NCBI GenBank assembly: GCA_947448105.1
Contig: CANFNE010000139.1
Span: 1-6,638, forward strand
DNA length: 6,638 nucleotides
Origin: Burkholderiales bacterium
Lineage (GTDB): Bacteria; Pseudomonadota; Gammaproteobacteria; Burkholderiales; Burkholderiaceae_C
Reading direction: 5' to 3'
Part shown: one piece after another, positions 1 to 6,638 of the stretch
How positions within the stretch are numbered: the stretch's first letter is position 1
How the letters are laid out: every line of letters begins with the position of its first letter
The notes under the pieces: model-generated
The model's database searches: none
The model's input: only the letters and a program-made list of their open reading frames with translations
Told to the model about the DNA's origin: nothing
Translations under genes and position numbers: made by a program

Positions 1-470
1 CGCAGCGCCGCCAAGAACTGGCCCAGCAACACGCACGCACCGACGCCCAAGGCCAGCGTGTGGCCAAGCATGTGCCCCTGTTCCTGAAAATCGCACCCGA
101 CCTGGACGCCGAGCAAATTGCGGTAATCGCCGCCACCTTGCTGCGCCACCAGATGGACGGCGTGATCGCCACCAACACCACGCTGGCGCGCGAATCTGTG
201 CAGTGGCTGCCCTATTCCAACGAAGCCGGAGGCCTGTCGGGCGCGCCGGTGCGCGACATGAGCAACGCGGTGGTGCGTCAGCTGCGCAGCGCGCTGGGGC
301 CGCAGTTTCCAATCATTGGGGTGGGTGGCATCTTGAACGGGGCCGACGCGGTAGCCAAAGTGCAGGCAGGGGCGGATGTGGTGCAGATTTACACCGGGCT
401 GATTTACCGGGGCCCGGCGCTGGTGCGGGAGGTGGCGCTGGCTTTGAAGGCGCTGTCGGGCAAAGGCTGA
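1..470 (+). CDS. pyrD: Dihydroorotate dehydrogenase (quinone), class 2, C-terminal part (5' end outside window)
   Basis: Oxidises dihydroorotate to orotate in de novo pyrimidine synthesis, using FMN and passing electrons to membrane quinones; class 2 enzymes sit on the inner face of the cytoplasmic membrane. The gene enters the window already open: the first full codon is at 3, and 155 residues remain of a family length near 340. Visible motifs (numbered from the first codon here) are the FMN/substrate lysine in 'KIAPDL' (K29), 'TNTT' (57-60), 'GGLSG' (76-80), the phosphate-binding 'GVGGI' (106-110) and 'QIYTG' (128-132). From memory the segment aligns with the C-terminal half of E. coli PyrD without gaps of note. 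The GTG at 60 is internal, since clear PyrD-like sequence precedes it in frame. The gene ends with TGA at 468-470, facing def. No frameshift is visible. Confidence 0.95.
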   Translation, partial: QRRQELAQQHARTDAQGQRVAKHVPLFLKIAPDLDAEQIAVIAATLLRHQMDGVIATNTTLARESVQWLPYSNEAGGLSGAPVRDMSNAVVRQLRSALGPQFPIIGVGGILNGADAVAKVQAGADVVQIYTGLIYRGPALVREVALALKALSGKG

Positions 471-476
471 TTGCCC
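458..476 (+). terminator. Possible weak terminator hairpin over the pyrD stop codon
   Basis: GGGCAA (458-463) and TTGCCC (471-476) form a perfect 6-bp stem around a 7-nt loop that contains the pyrD stop codon. A run of five T lies at 489-493, 12 nt after the stem on the + strand. That is too far for a textbook intrinsic terminator, and no T run follows the stem on the - strand. The hairpin lies at the convergent pyrD/def junction, where a terminator would be expected, but its function is inferred only from position and pairing. Confidence 0.35.
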
Positions 477-491
477 TGCTGCCAACTATTT

Positions 492-1031
492 TTAGTCGTC
501 TTCGCCCGCGGCAATGTCCGGAAACAGCACTTCGGTAAATCCAAACTTCGTCATATCCGTCATGCGCATGGGATACAGCTTGCCCCACAGGTGGTCGCAT
601 TCGTGCTGCACCACCCGGGCGTGAAAGCCCTCAGCCACGCGGTCAATCGGGTCGCCATACTGATCGAACCCAGTGTAGCGGATGCGCGACCAGCGTGGCA
701 CCACGCCGCGCATACCGGGCACTGACAGGCAGCCTTCCCAATCGTCCTCGGTGGCGTCATTCAGCGGAATGATCACCGGGTTAACCAGCACCGTGGACGG
801 CACCACGGGCCGGTCCGGGTAGCGCGGATTGCGGTCGTGCGAGCCAAAAATCACCACCTGCAAATCCACCCCAATTTGCGGCGCGGCCAAGCCCGCGCCG
901 TTGGCCGCGCGCATGGTATCGAGCAAATCGGTAATGAGCCAATGCAAGGCGTCGCTGTCAAAGGCAGTTACAGGCTGCGCCAGACGCAACAGGCGGGCGT
1001 CGCCCATTTTGAGGATGTCGCGTACGGTCAT
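492..1031 (-). CDS. def: Peptide deformylase
   Basis: Cytoplasmic metalloenzyme that removes the formyl group from the N-terminal methionine of new proteins. The 179 residues carry all three deformylase motifs: 'GAGLAAPQIG' (45-54), 'EGCLS' (99-103) and 'QHECDHL' (142-148). The metal ligands are C101, H143 and H147, and E144 is the catalytic base. All key residues are present, so it should be active. It is about ten residues longer than E. coli Def (169), mostly through an insertion around 64-80 and an acidic tail. The ATG at 1031-1029 overlaps the ligA TGA as ATGA, and GGAGAA lies just upstream, so this start is well supported. It is last in the smc-zipA-ligA-def run and converges on pyrD. 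The usual def-fmt pairing is absent, so the genome may carry a second def beside fmt; that is inference. Stop is TAA at 494-492. Confidence 0.96.
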   Translation of the reverse strand: MTVRDILKMGDARLLRLAQPVTAFDSDALHWLITDLLDTMRAANGAGLAAPQIGVDLQVVIFGSHDRNPRYPDRPVVPSTVLVNPVIIPLNDATEDDWEGCLSVPGMRGVVPRWSRIRYTGFDQYGDPIDRVAEGFHARVVQHECDHLWGKLYPMRMTDMTKFGFTEVLFPDIAAGEDD

Positions 1032-3130
1032 GGGGTGTTCTCCAGCATCTGGCGCAAAGCGGCCTCGTCAATCACCGCCACGCCGAGTTCGCGGGCTTTT
1101 TCCAGTTTGCTGCCTGCCTCGGTACCGGCCAGCACAAAGCTGGTTTTCTTGCTGACCGAGCCCGAGACCTTGGCCCCGGCAGCTTCGATCAGGTCTTTGG
1201 CAGCGTCTCGGCCCAGCGTGGGCAAGGTGCCGGTGATCACGAAGGTCAGGCCGGCCAACGGCTTGGGCGCGTCGCTGGCGGCGTCCAGCGCACTCCAGTG
1301 GATGCCGCAGGCGCGTAAGTGCTCCACCACCTCGCGGTTGTGCGCCTGGTCAAAAAAGGTGCGGATGCTTTGCGCTACCGTGGGCCCGACGTCATTCACT
1401 TCCAGCAATTGCTCTTCGGTAGCGTCCATGATGGCGTCGATCTGGCCAAAGTGGCGCGCCAGTGCCTTGGCCGTGGCCTCGCCCACATGGCGAATGCCCA
1501 GGCCAAACAAAAAGCGCGGCAAGGTCGTTTCTTTGGACTTTTCGAGCGCGTCCACGATGTTTTGCGCCGATTTGTCCGCCATACGGTCCAGCGTGGCCAG
1601 GGCGGTAAAGCCCAGGCGGTACAAGTCAGGCAGCGTGCGGATCAGCCCGGCGTCCACCAGTTGGTCCACCAGTTTTTCACCCAGGCCTTCGACCTCCACC
1701 GCGCGGCGCTGGGCGAAATGCAATACCGCCTGCTTGCGCTGGGCGCTGCAAAACAGGCCGCCGGTGCAGCGGTAGTCGGCCTCTTCCTCCTCGCGCACCG
1801 CGGCGGATCCACAGACCGGGCAGATGCGCGGCATGGTGAATAGGTCTCCCCGCGTGGCAGACGCCAGGCTCGCGGGCACCACACCTACCACTTCAGGAAT
1901 CACGTCGCCCGCGCGGCGCACGATGACGGTGTCGCCCAGGCGCACGTCCTTGCGCCGGGCCTCGTCTTCGTTGTGCAAGGTGGCGTTGGTCACGGTCACG
2001 CCGCCCACAAACACCGGTGCGAGTTTGGCCACCGGCGTGAGCTTGCCGGTGCGCCCGACCTGCACGTCAATCGCCAGCACGGTAGTGATCTGCTCTTGCG
2101 CCGGGTATTTGTGCGCCACCGCCCAGCGCGGCTCGCGGCTCACAAAGCCCAGGCGCTGCTGCAGCGCCAAGCTGTTGACTTTGTAGACCACGCCGTCAAT
2201 ATCAAAAGGTAACTGGTCGCGCAGCGCGCCGATGCGCTGGTGAAAGGCCACCAAACCGTCGGCGCCCAGCGCGGTGCTGGTGAGTTCGGCCACCGGAAAA
2301 CCCCAGGCCTTGAGCGCCAGCAGCAATTCCATGTGCGTACTCGCCGCCAGCGCGCCGCGCACCTCGCCTGTGCCATAGGCAAAAAAGCTCAGTGGCCGCT
2401 CGGCGGCTATCGCCGGGTCAAGCTGGCGCACCGCACCGGCGGCGGCGTTGCGCGGGTTGACAAAGGTTTTCTCGCCCTTGTCGCCGTGTGCGATGCGCGC
2501 ACGCTGGCGCTCGTTGAGCGCCTCAAAATCGTCGCGCCGCATGTACACCTCGCCGCGGACTTCCAGCACCGCGGGCACTGGCGCGTCGGCGGACGCCATT
2601 AATTTGAGGGGGATTTGGGCAATGGTGCGGATGTTTTGCGTCACGTCTTCACCATATTCGCCATCACCCCGGGTGGTGGCTTGCACCAGCACGCCGCCTT
2701 CAAAGCGCAAATTGATTGCCAAGCCGTCGAACTTGAGTTCGGTGACGTAGTGAACCGCTGGCGCGTCCTCGGTCAGCTCCAGCTCTTTGCGCACCCGGGC
2801 GTCAAAGGCCAGCGCGCCGGTGGATTCGGTGTCGGTCTCGGTGCGGATGCTCAGCATGGGCACGGCGTGGCGCACCGAGGCAAAAGCGTCCAGCGGCTTG
2901 CCGCCCACGCGCTGGGTGGGCGAATCGGGCGTGCGCCACTGCGGGTGGGCGGCTTCGAGCGCCTGCAACTCCTGGAACCATTGGTCGTACACCGCGTCAG
3001 GCACCTGCGGGGCGTCGAGCACGTAGTACTGGTGGCCGTGGTGTTGCAACAGGCTGCGCAATTGCGCCATGCGCTGCTCTGGCGGGGCAGTTTCAGGCTG
3101 CGGTGATGAAAAAAGATCGGGGGTTTGCAT
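1028..3130 (-). CDS. ligA: NAD-dependent DNA ligase
   Basis: Seals nicks in duplex DNA during replication and repair, using NAD+ to form an enzyme-AMP intermediate. The 700-residue protein has the full domain order. The NMN-binding Ia domain (about 21-85) has Y35, Y36, D45, Y48 and D49. The adenylation domain has the catalytic lysine K133 in 'ELKFDG', R154 in 'TRGDG', K317 in 'DGVVYKV' and K341. An OB fold (about 350-430) follows, then a four-cysteine zinc site C437/C440/C455/C461 with the same spacing as E. coli LigA, helix-hairpin-helix repeats (about 470-615), and a BRCT domain (about 623-700, 'LAGLTFVITGTL'). It exceeds E. coli LigA (671) through an N-terminal extension of about 13 residues and the insert 'TETDTESTGA' near 97-106, which I recall as typical of Burkholderiales. 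The ATG at 3130 is the first possible start after an in-frame TGA four codons upstream; no good Shine-Dalgarno precedes it, nor M21. Confidence 0.98.
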   Translation of the reverse strand: MQTPDLFSSPQPETAPPEQRMAQLRSLLQHHGHQYYVLDAPQVPDAVYDQWFQELQALEAAHPQWRTPDSPTQRVGGKPLDAFASVRHAVPMLSIRTETDTESTGALAFDARVRKELELTEDAPAVHYVTELKFDGLAINLRFEGGVLVQATTRGDGEYGEDVTQNIRTIAQIPLKLMASADAPVPAVLEVRGEVYMRRDDFEALNERQRARIAHGDKGEKTFVNPRNAAAGAVRQLDPAIAAERPLSFFAYGTGEVRGALAASTHMELLLALKAWGFPVAELTSTALGADGLVAFHQRIGALRDQLPFDIDGVVYKVNSLALQQRLGFVSREPRWAVAHKYPAQEQITTVLAIDVQVGRTGKLTPVAKLAPVFVGGVTVTNATLHNEDEARRKDVRLGDTVIVRRAGDVIPEVVGVVPASLASATRGDLFTMPRICPVCGSAAVREEEEADYRCTGGLFCSAQRKQAVLHFAQRRAVEVEGLGEKLVDQLVDAGLIRTLPDLYRLGFTALATLDRMADKSAQNIVDALEKSKETTLPRFLFGLGIRHVGEATAKALARHFGQIDAIMDATEEQLLEVNDVGPTVAQSIRTFFDQAHNREVVEHLRACGIHWSALDAASDAPKPLAGLTFVITGTLPTLGRDAAKDLIEAAGAKVSGSVSKKTSFVLAGTEAGSKLEKARELGVAVIDEAALRQMLENTP
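1038..1043 (-). promoter_or_regulatory. Ribosome-binding site of def, inside the end of ligA
   Basis: On the - strand GGAGAA is followed by the def ATG, with 8 nt between GGAG and the start codon. The site lies in the codons for the last LigA residues. Together with the ATGA overlap it fixes the def start and suggests translational coupling to ligA. Confidence 0.7.
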
Positions 3131-3164
3131 GGAAGCAGCCGCTCAGGGGGATCAAAAGAAGGCT

Positions 3165-3196
3165 GCCTGGCCCGCCCGGCGCGTGACGGCCCAGGC
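3165..3196 (-). terminator. Hairpin in the zipA-ligA gap (possible attenuator)
   Basis: On the - strand GCCTGGGCCG pairs with CGGGCCAGGC: 9 of 10 pairs with one internal G-G mismatch and a 12-nt loop. A T-rich stretch (TTCTTTT) starts five nt after the stem. This resembles a weak intrinsic terminator or attenuator in the 71-bp zipA-ligA gap, the largest gap in the gene run. A second T run (six T, 3212-3207) lies earlier, over the last zipA codons, after a short GC stem. The GC-rich context makes chance pairing likely. Confidence 0.35.
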
Positions 3197-3201
3197 CGGC
3201 T

Positions 3202-4230
3202 TCAGGAAAAAAGGCGCCGCGCCAGCGCAGAGCCCGCCGAAAAGTCGCGTTCGTCGAGCATGTCGTACAGGCGCTGCAACTCGTGCGCAATGCCGTCCAG
3301 GGCCTGGGGCGCCAGTGGCTGGCCGTTGTCATCGGTCACCACACCCTCCATGCTTTGCGCCATGGCCTGGGCGGCCTGGCACATCCGGGCAAAAGGCTGC
3401 TCGTTGCGGTCCACCTGGGGCACATCGAGGTGCAAGATGAGTTCGCGAATGGCCGACTGGGCCGGGTCTTCTGCCAGCGCGGCCTGGCTGTCAAAGGTCA
3501 GCGACAACACGGGCGGTGCGCCGTCGACCACCGCAGGCAGCACCATGCGCCCTGGCAACTGGCCCGGTACAAAGCCATGTTGCGCGGCCATTTGCGTGAC
3601 ATAGCCGGGGCTCCAGGATGCGTTACGGGCGCGCAGGTTCAGACCGAGTTGTGCGTCATGGGCGCTGGCAAAGTTGTCCAGTTCACGGGCGCGCGCCACT
3701 TCGTCGCGCATTTCCGGAAACTCCGGCGTGGCCCCGATCGCGTCGGCAAAGGCCTGGGTCTTGACCACAAACTCCGAGTATTCAATGTCATTGAGCGCGC
3801 CCGCGCGGTTGGCAAGTTGCACACCGGCCTGAAATACGCTGTAGCGCGCACCGGCGACGGGCGTTTCCCATTCCTGCACGTCGGAGTTAAAGCCTTCGAT
3901 GGAAAACAGCTTGGTGCCCGCACGACGGGTGCTGGGCATGGCCGCCAGTGCCGCCTCGCCCGCCACCTCTTCGGCCAAGGGGTCGAGGTTGATGGCGGCC
4001 ACCGCGTCGATCAGCGCGTCAATCGGCAGGCGGCGCGCCTGGTGCGGGTGCAGGTGAATCGCGTCAAAACCCGACTCGTCAAACACCGGCTCCTGCTGGA
4101 CTTCGTCGCCGGGGCCGCTGGCTTGGGCCTGCTTGGGGGCATTGACGCGCGCCGACCAGGCGCTATGCACCACCAGCCCCAGCAATACCAAGCCGCCAAT
4201 GACAGCTAAACCCAACTGAAAATTACTCAT
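3202..4230 (-). CDS. zipA: Cell division protein ZipA (FtsZ anchor)
   Basis: Bitopic inner-membrane division protein that binds the C-terminal tail of FtsZ and anchors the Z ring. The 342 residues begin with a transmembrane segment (about 4-25, 'GLAVIGGLVLLGLVV') with a one-turn N-terminal tail, as in E. coli ZipA. A short polar linker (26-55) follows, without the long Pro/Gln-rich region of E. coli. Residues 56-185 form an apparently folded region ('RRAGTKLFSIEG', 'FQAGVQLANRAGALN'). The FtsZ-binding domain covers about 190-335; from memory 'PFARMCQAAQAMAQ' and 'GVVTDDNGQPLAPQAL' match E. coli 'NFKLMLQSAQHIAD' and 'GVVLDDQRRMMTPQKL'. The ATG at 4230 starts 14 bp after the smc stop; a partial Shine-Dalgarno TAAG lies 8 nt before it. 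Position between smc and ligA supports the call. Domain identity is strong in the C-terminal half and uncertain for 56-185. Confidence 0.9.
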   Translation of the reverse strand: MSNFQLGLAVIGGLVLLGLVVHSAWSARVNAPKQAQASGPGDEVQQEPVFDESGFDAIHLHPHQARRLPIDALIDAVAAINLDPLAEEVAGEAALAAMPSTRRAGTKLFSIEGFNSDVQEWETPVAGARYSVFQAGVQLANRAGALNDIEYSEFVVKTQAFADAIGATPEFPEMRDEVARARELDNFASAHDAQLGLNLRARNASWSPGYVTQMAAQHGFVPGQLPGRMVLPAVVDGAPPVLSLTFDSQAALAEDPAQSAIRELILHLDVPQVDRNEQPFARMCQAAQAMAQSMEGVVTDDNGQPLAPQALDGIAHELQRLYDMLDERDFSAGSALARRLFS

Positions 4231-4244
4231 GGTGTCATCTTAAT

Positions 4245-6638
4245 TTATGCCGCTTGCACCAAACCGACGGCCGCTTCCATGTCCACCGCCACGATGCGCG
4301 AGACGCCCTGCTCTTGCATGGTGACGCCAATGAGCTGCTCGGCCATTTCCATGGCAATCTTGTTGTGGCTGATGAACAAAAACTGGGTGCTTGCGCTCAT
4401 GCTGGTCACCAGCTTGGCGTAGCGTTCGGTGTTGGCGTCGTCCAGCGGCGCGTCCACCTCGTCGAGCAAACAAAACGGCGCCGGGTTGAGCTGAAAGATC
4501 GCAAACACCAGCGCAATGGCGGTGAGCGCTTTTTCGCCGCCCGAAAGCAGATGAATAGTTTGGTTTTTCTTGCCCGGCGGCTGCGCAATCACCTGCACGC
4601 CGGAGTCCAAAATCTCGTCGCCGGTAATCACCAGGCGCGCGTTGCCGCCGCCAAAGAGCTCGGGGAACATGCGACCGAAGTGTTCATTGACCTGGTTAAA
4701 GGTGCCCGAGAGCAGCTCACGCGTCTCGCCATCAATGCGGCGGATGGCGTCTTCGAGCGTGTTCATGGCCTCGTTCAGGTCCAGACTTTGCGCGTCCAAA
4801 AATTCCTTGCGTTCGCGCCCGGCGGTCAGTTCGTCGAGCGCGGCCAGGTTGACCGCGCCCAGGGCGGCGATGTCACGGTGCATGCGGTCAATCTCGCCTT
4901 GCATGCCGGCCAGGCGCACGCCGCTGTCTTCCAGGCTTTTGGCAATCGCGTCCATGTCGGCTTGGGCTTCAAAGAGCTGCGACTGGTATTGCTCAAAGCC
5001 CAGGCGGGCGGCCTGTTCCTTGAGCTGGAATTCGGTGATGCGCTGGCGCAGCGGTTCCAACTCGCGCTCGAGCTGCAAGCGGCGCTCGTCACTGGCGCGC
5101 AGCTTGGCGGTCAGGTCGTCGTATTCGCTGCGCTTGGCGCCGAGCAACTGCTCGCGCTCAAGTTTCAGGGCCAAAGCGCTTTGCAAGCCGGCTTGGGCTG
5201 CAGCGTCGGTCAGGCGTTGCAGTTCGGCCTGGGCGCGTTCGGTCTCATCCTGGACCGCCACCGCCTGCTGGCTGGCGGTTTCAATGGCGCGGGCCAGTTC
5301 GCTTTGGCGCGCTTGCAGGCTGCGTTTGGAAAACTGCGCTTCCTGGTGCTGGCGCTCTAAGCCGCGCTGCTGTTCGCGGCACTGGTTCAGGCGGTTTTGG
5401 CTGGCAATCACGCGCTCATCGAGTTCGGCGTGGCGTTCCTGGCTGTCGGCGAGCTGCATGTCGAGCGCTTCAAACCGGGCCTCGGCTTGCAGGGCGCGTT
5501 CTTGCAGGTCTTCGAGTTGGGCGTCCACCTCGGCGGCGTCGGCGGCAATTTGCGCGCTGCGGCTGCGCACCTGTTCGGAGAGTTGCGTCAGGCGCAGCAC
5601 TTCAACTTGCAGGCTGTGGGTGCGGGCCTGCGCTTCCTGGGCCTGGCTGCGCAAGGCGCTCAGGCGCTGGGCGGCGTCGGCGTAGGCGTTCTCAGCACGG
5701 CCCAGGGCCGCGCGGGATTCCTCGGCCATCAGGGTCTGGGCGCGCAGCTCGCGCTCTAAATTCTGGATTTCCTGCGCGCGCGCCAGCAGGCCGGATTGCT
5801 CGGCGTCCTGCGCATAAAAGCCCACGCTGTGCGCGGCCACGCCGTGGCCTGCGGGCACAAATATCGTCTCGCCCGCGCCCAAGCTGCTGCGCTGGGCCAA
5901 TGCTTCTTCCAGACTGGGCGCGGTAAAGCAGCCCGCCAGCCACGACTGCAAAACGGCGGCCAAACCGGCGTCATGCACGCGCACCAGGTCAAACAGGCGC
6001 GGCATGGCGCTACCGGCAGGCGCGTTGCCCGCCGCCGGGGCGCTGAAAAAAGACAGCTTGGCCGGAGGGGCGTCGCCGCCAAAGGCCTGCACCATGTCCA
6101 GCCGCGAAACTTCCAAGGCGCCCAGGCGGTCGCGCAGCGCGGCTTCGACCGCGTTTTCCCAACCGGCTTGCACCTGGATGCGGCTCCACAGGCCTTGCAA
6201 ATGCTCGAGTCCATGCTTTTGCAGCCAAGGCTGTAATTTGCCATCGGTCTTCAGTCGCTCTTGCAAGGCTTTGAGCGCGTCCAGGCGCGCCGACACGTCG
6301 GCCTGGCGCGCGGCATCCAAATTGACTTGCTGCTGCTGCGTGCGGCGGGCCTCGTCGAGCTGCGGCGCCAGCTCCTGCAGCTCCTCCAAGCGGGCGTGGG
6401 CCAGCTCCGCTGACTCTTGCGCGCCCTCAAACTCTTCTTGCAACTGGGCCAGGCGGCTGTCGTCCGTGGCAGCCAGGCCGTTGCGGTCGGCGGCCAGGCG
6501 TTCGCGCCGGGCGCTGAGCTGGCGGCTTTGTTCGGACACGCTGCGCTGCTCGGCGGCCAGCACGCCCAAGGCCTGCTGCACTTGGGCCACGCTGTCGCGC
6601 TGGGTCTTGGCTTGCGCTTGGGCGCGTTCCAGGGCTTC
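4245..6638 (-). CDS. smc: Chromosome segregation protein SMC, C-terminal two thirds (5' end outside window)
   Basis: ATPase of the bacterial condensin (SMC-ScpAB) that organises and separates sister chromosomes. 797 residues are visible of an expected 1,170 or so; the N-terminal head with Walker A and the first part of the arm lie beyond 6638. In order, numbered from the window edge: the end of the N-terminal coiled coil (1-130), the hinge (about 130-290, genome about 6250-5770), a long Ala/Gln/Glu/Arg-rich return coiled coil (about 290-595), and the C-terminal ABC head. The head shows the signature 'LSGGEK' (698-703), Walker B with catalytic glutamate 'CLLDEVDAPLDD' (723-734) and the H-loop 'FISHNK' (H758). 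The reading frame is open to the window edge, so the GTG at 6590 is not the start. Stop is TAA at 4247-4245. It is the first visible gene of the smc-zipA-ligA-def run; scpA/scpB are not in view. Confidence 0.97.
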   Translation of the reverse strand, partial: EALERAQAQAKTQRDSVAQVQQALGVLAAEQRSVSEQSRQLSARRERLAADRNGLAATDDSRLAQLQEEFEGAQESAELAHARLEELQELAPQLDEARRTQQQQVNLDAARQADVSARLDALKALQERLKTDGKLQPWLQKHGLEHLQGLWSRIQVQAGWENAVEAALRDRLGALEVSRLDMVQAFGGDAPPAKLSFFSAPAAGNAPAGSAMPRLFDLVRVHDAGLAAVLQSWLAGCFTAPSLEEALAQRSSLGAGETIFVPAGHGVAAHSVGFYAQDAEQSGLLARAQEIQNLERELRAQTLMAEESRAALGRAENAYADAAQRLSALRSQAQEAQARTHSLQVEVLRLTQLSEQVRSRSAQIAADAAEVDAQLEDLQERALQAEARFEALDMQLADSQERHAELDERVIASQNRLNQCREQQRGLERQHQEAQFSKRSLQARQSELARAIETASQQAVAVQDETERAQAELQRLTDAAAQAGLQSALALKLEREQLLGAKRSEYDDLTAKLRASDERRLQLERELEPLRQRITEFQLKEQAARLGFEQYQSQLFEAQADMDAIAKSLEDSGVRLAGMQGEIDRMHRDIAALGAVNLAALDELTAGRERKEFLDAQSLDLNEAMNTLEDAIRRIDGETRELLSGTFNQVNEHFGRMFPELFGGGNARLVITGDEILDSGVQVIAQPPGKKNQTIHLLSGGEKALTAIALVFAIFQLNPAPFCLLDEVDAPLDDANTERYAKLVTSMSASTQFLFISHNKIAMEMAEQLIGVTMQEQGVSRIVAVDMEAAVGLVQAA

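Noticed and set aside
60..470. GTG at 60 as a separate start for a short pyrD-like gene
   Set aside because: The frame is open to the window edge and the residues before it continue PyrD-like sequence, so this is one gene cut by the window.
837..1775. + strand open frame (312 codons) across the def/ligA junction
   Set aside because: It is antisense to two well-supported enzymes and has no recognisable motifs.
3283..4209. + strand open frame (308 codons) opposite zipA
   Set aside because: It mirrors almost all of zipA, the translation is rich in His/Arg/Gly with no domain, and zipA itself has a clear membrane segment and FtsZ-binding domain.
4254..5360. Long + strand open frame (368 codons) opposite smc
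   Set aside because: It lies antisense to the SMC return arm and head, whose motifs are unambiguous. High GC and strong third-position bias open such frames, and the translation has no recognisable domain.
4570..5685. Second long + strand open frame (371 codons) opposite smc
   Set aside because: The product is a Ser/Arg/Ala-rich low-complexity string, a typical shadow of a coiled-coil gene on the other strand.
4245..6590. GTG at 6590 as the smc start
   Set aside because: The frame stays open to 6638 with coiled-coil composition, and a start here would leave SMC without its N-terminal head.
1..6638. A novel multi-gene system, mobile element or defence island
   Set aside because: All five genes are recognisable core functions in an order I regard as usual for this group, with no transposase, integrase, repeats, unusual composition or large unexplained gap.

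Overview
The window is ordinary chromosomal housekeeping DNA from a high-GC betaproteobacterium. The order smc-zipA-ligA, a LigA with the 'SIRTETDTES' insertion after the 'VPML' motif, and a ZipA of the type I associate with Burkholderiales together suggest family Comamonadaceae (Rhodoferax/Polaromonas/Acidovorax-like). This placement is from memory of protein families; no search was run.

Layout: positions 1-470 (+) hold the 3' part of pyrD (quinone-linked dihydroorotate dehydrogenase). A 21-bp convergent gap (471-491) follows. The rest of the window is a single leftward gene run, in transcription order smc (6638-4245, 5' end outside the window), zipA (4230-3202), ligA (3130-1028) and def (1031-492). 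The junctions are 14 bp (smc/zipA), 71 bp (zipA/ligA) and a 4-bp ATGA overlap (ligA/def), so the four genes are probably co-transcribed from a promoter upstream of smc and outside the window. The only gene-free stretches are the three short gaps, and none exceeds 71 bp.

The leftward genes fit a chromosome-maintenance and division theme: SMC compacts and segregates the chromosome, ZipA tethers FtsZ to the membrane, and LigA seals nicks. Def is a general protein-maturation enzyme at the tail of the run. PyrD is an unrelated convergent pyrimidine-biosynthesis neighbour.

No mobile element, CRISPR, tRNA/rRNA, phage gene or novel multi-gene system is visible. The observation most worth following up is inside ZipA. 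It lacks the long Pro/Gln linker of the E. coli protein. In its place is a roughly 130-residue region whose motif order resembles a second, divergent copy of the FtsZ-binding fold. Minor points are the zipA/ligA gap with a hairpin and no clear ligA ribosome-binding site, the ligA/def overlap, and an SMC hinge without the usual glycine-rich motif.
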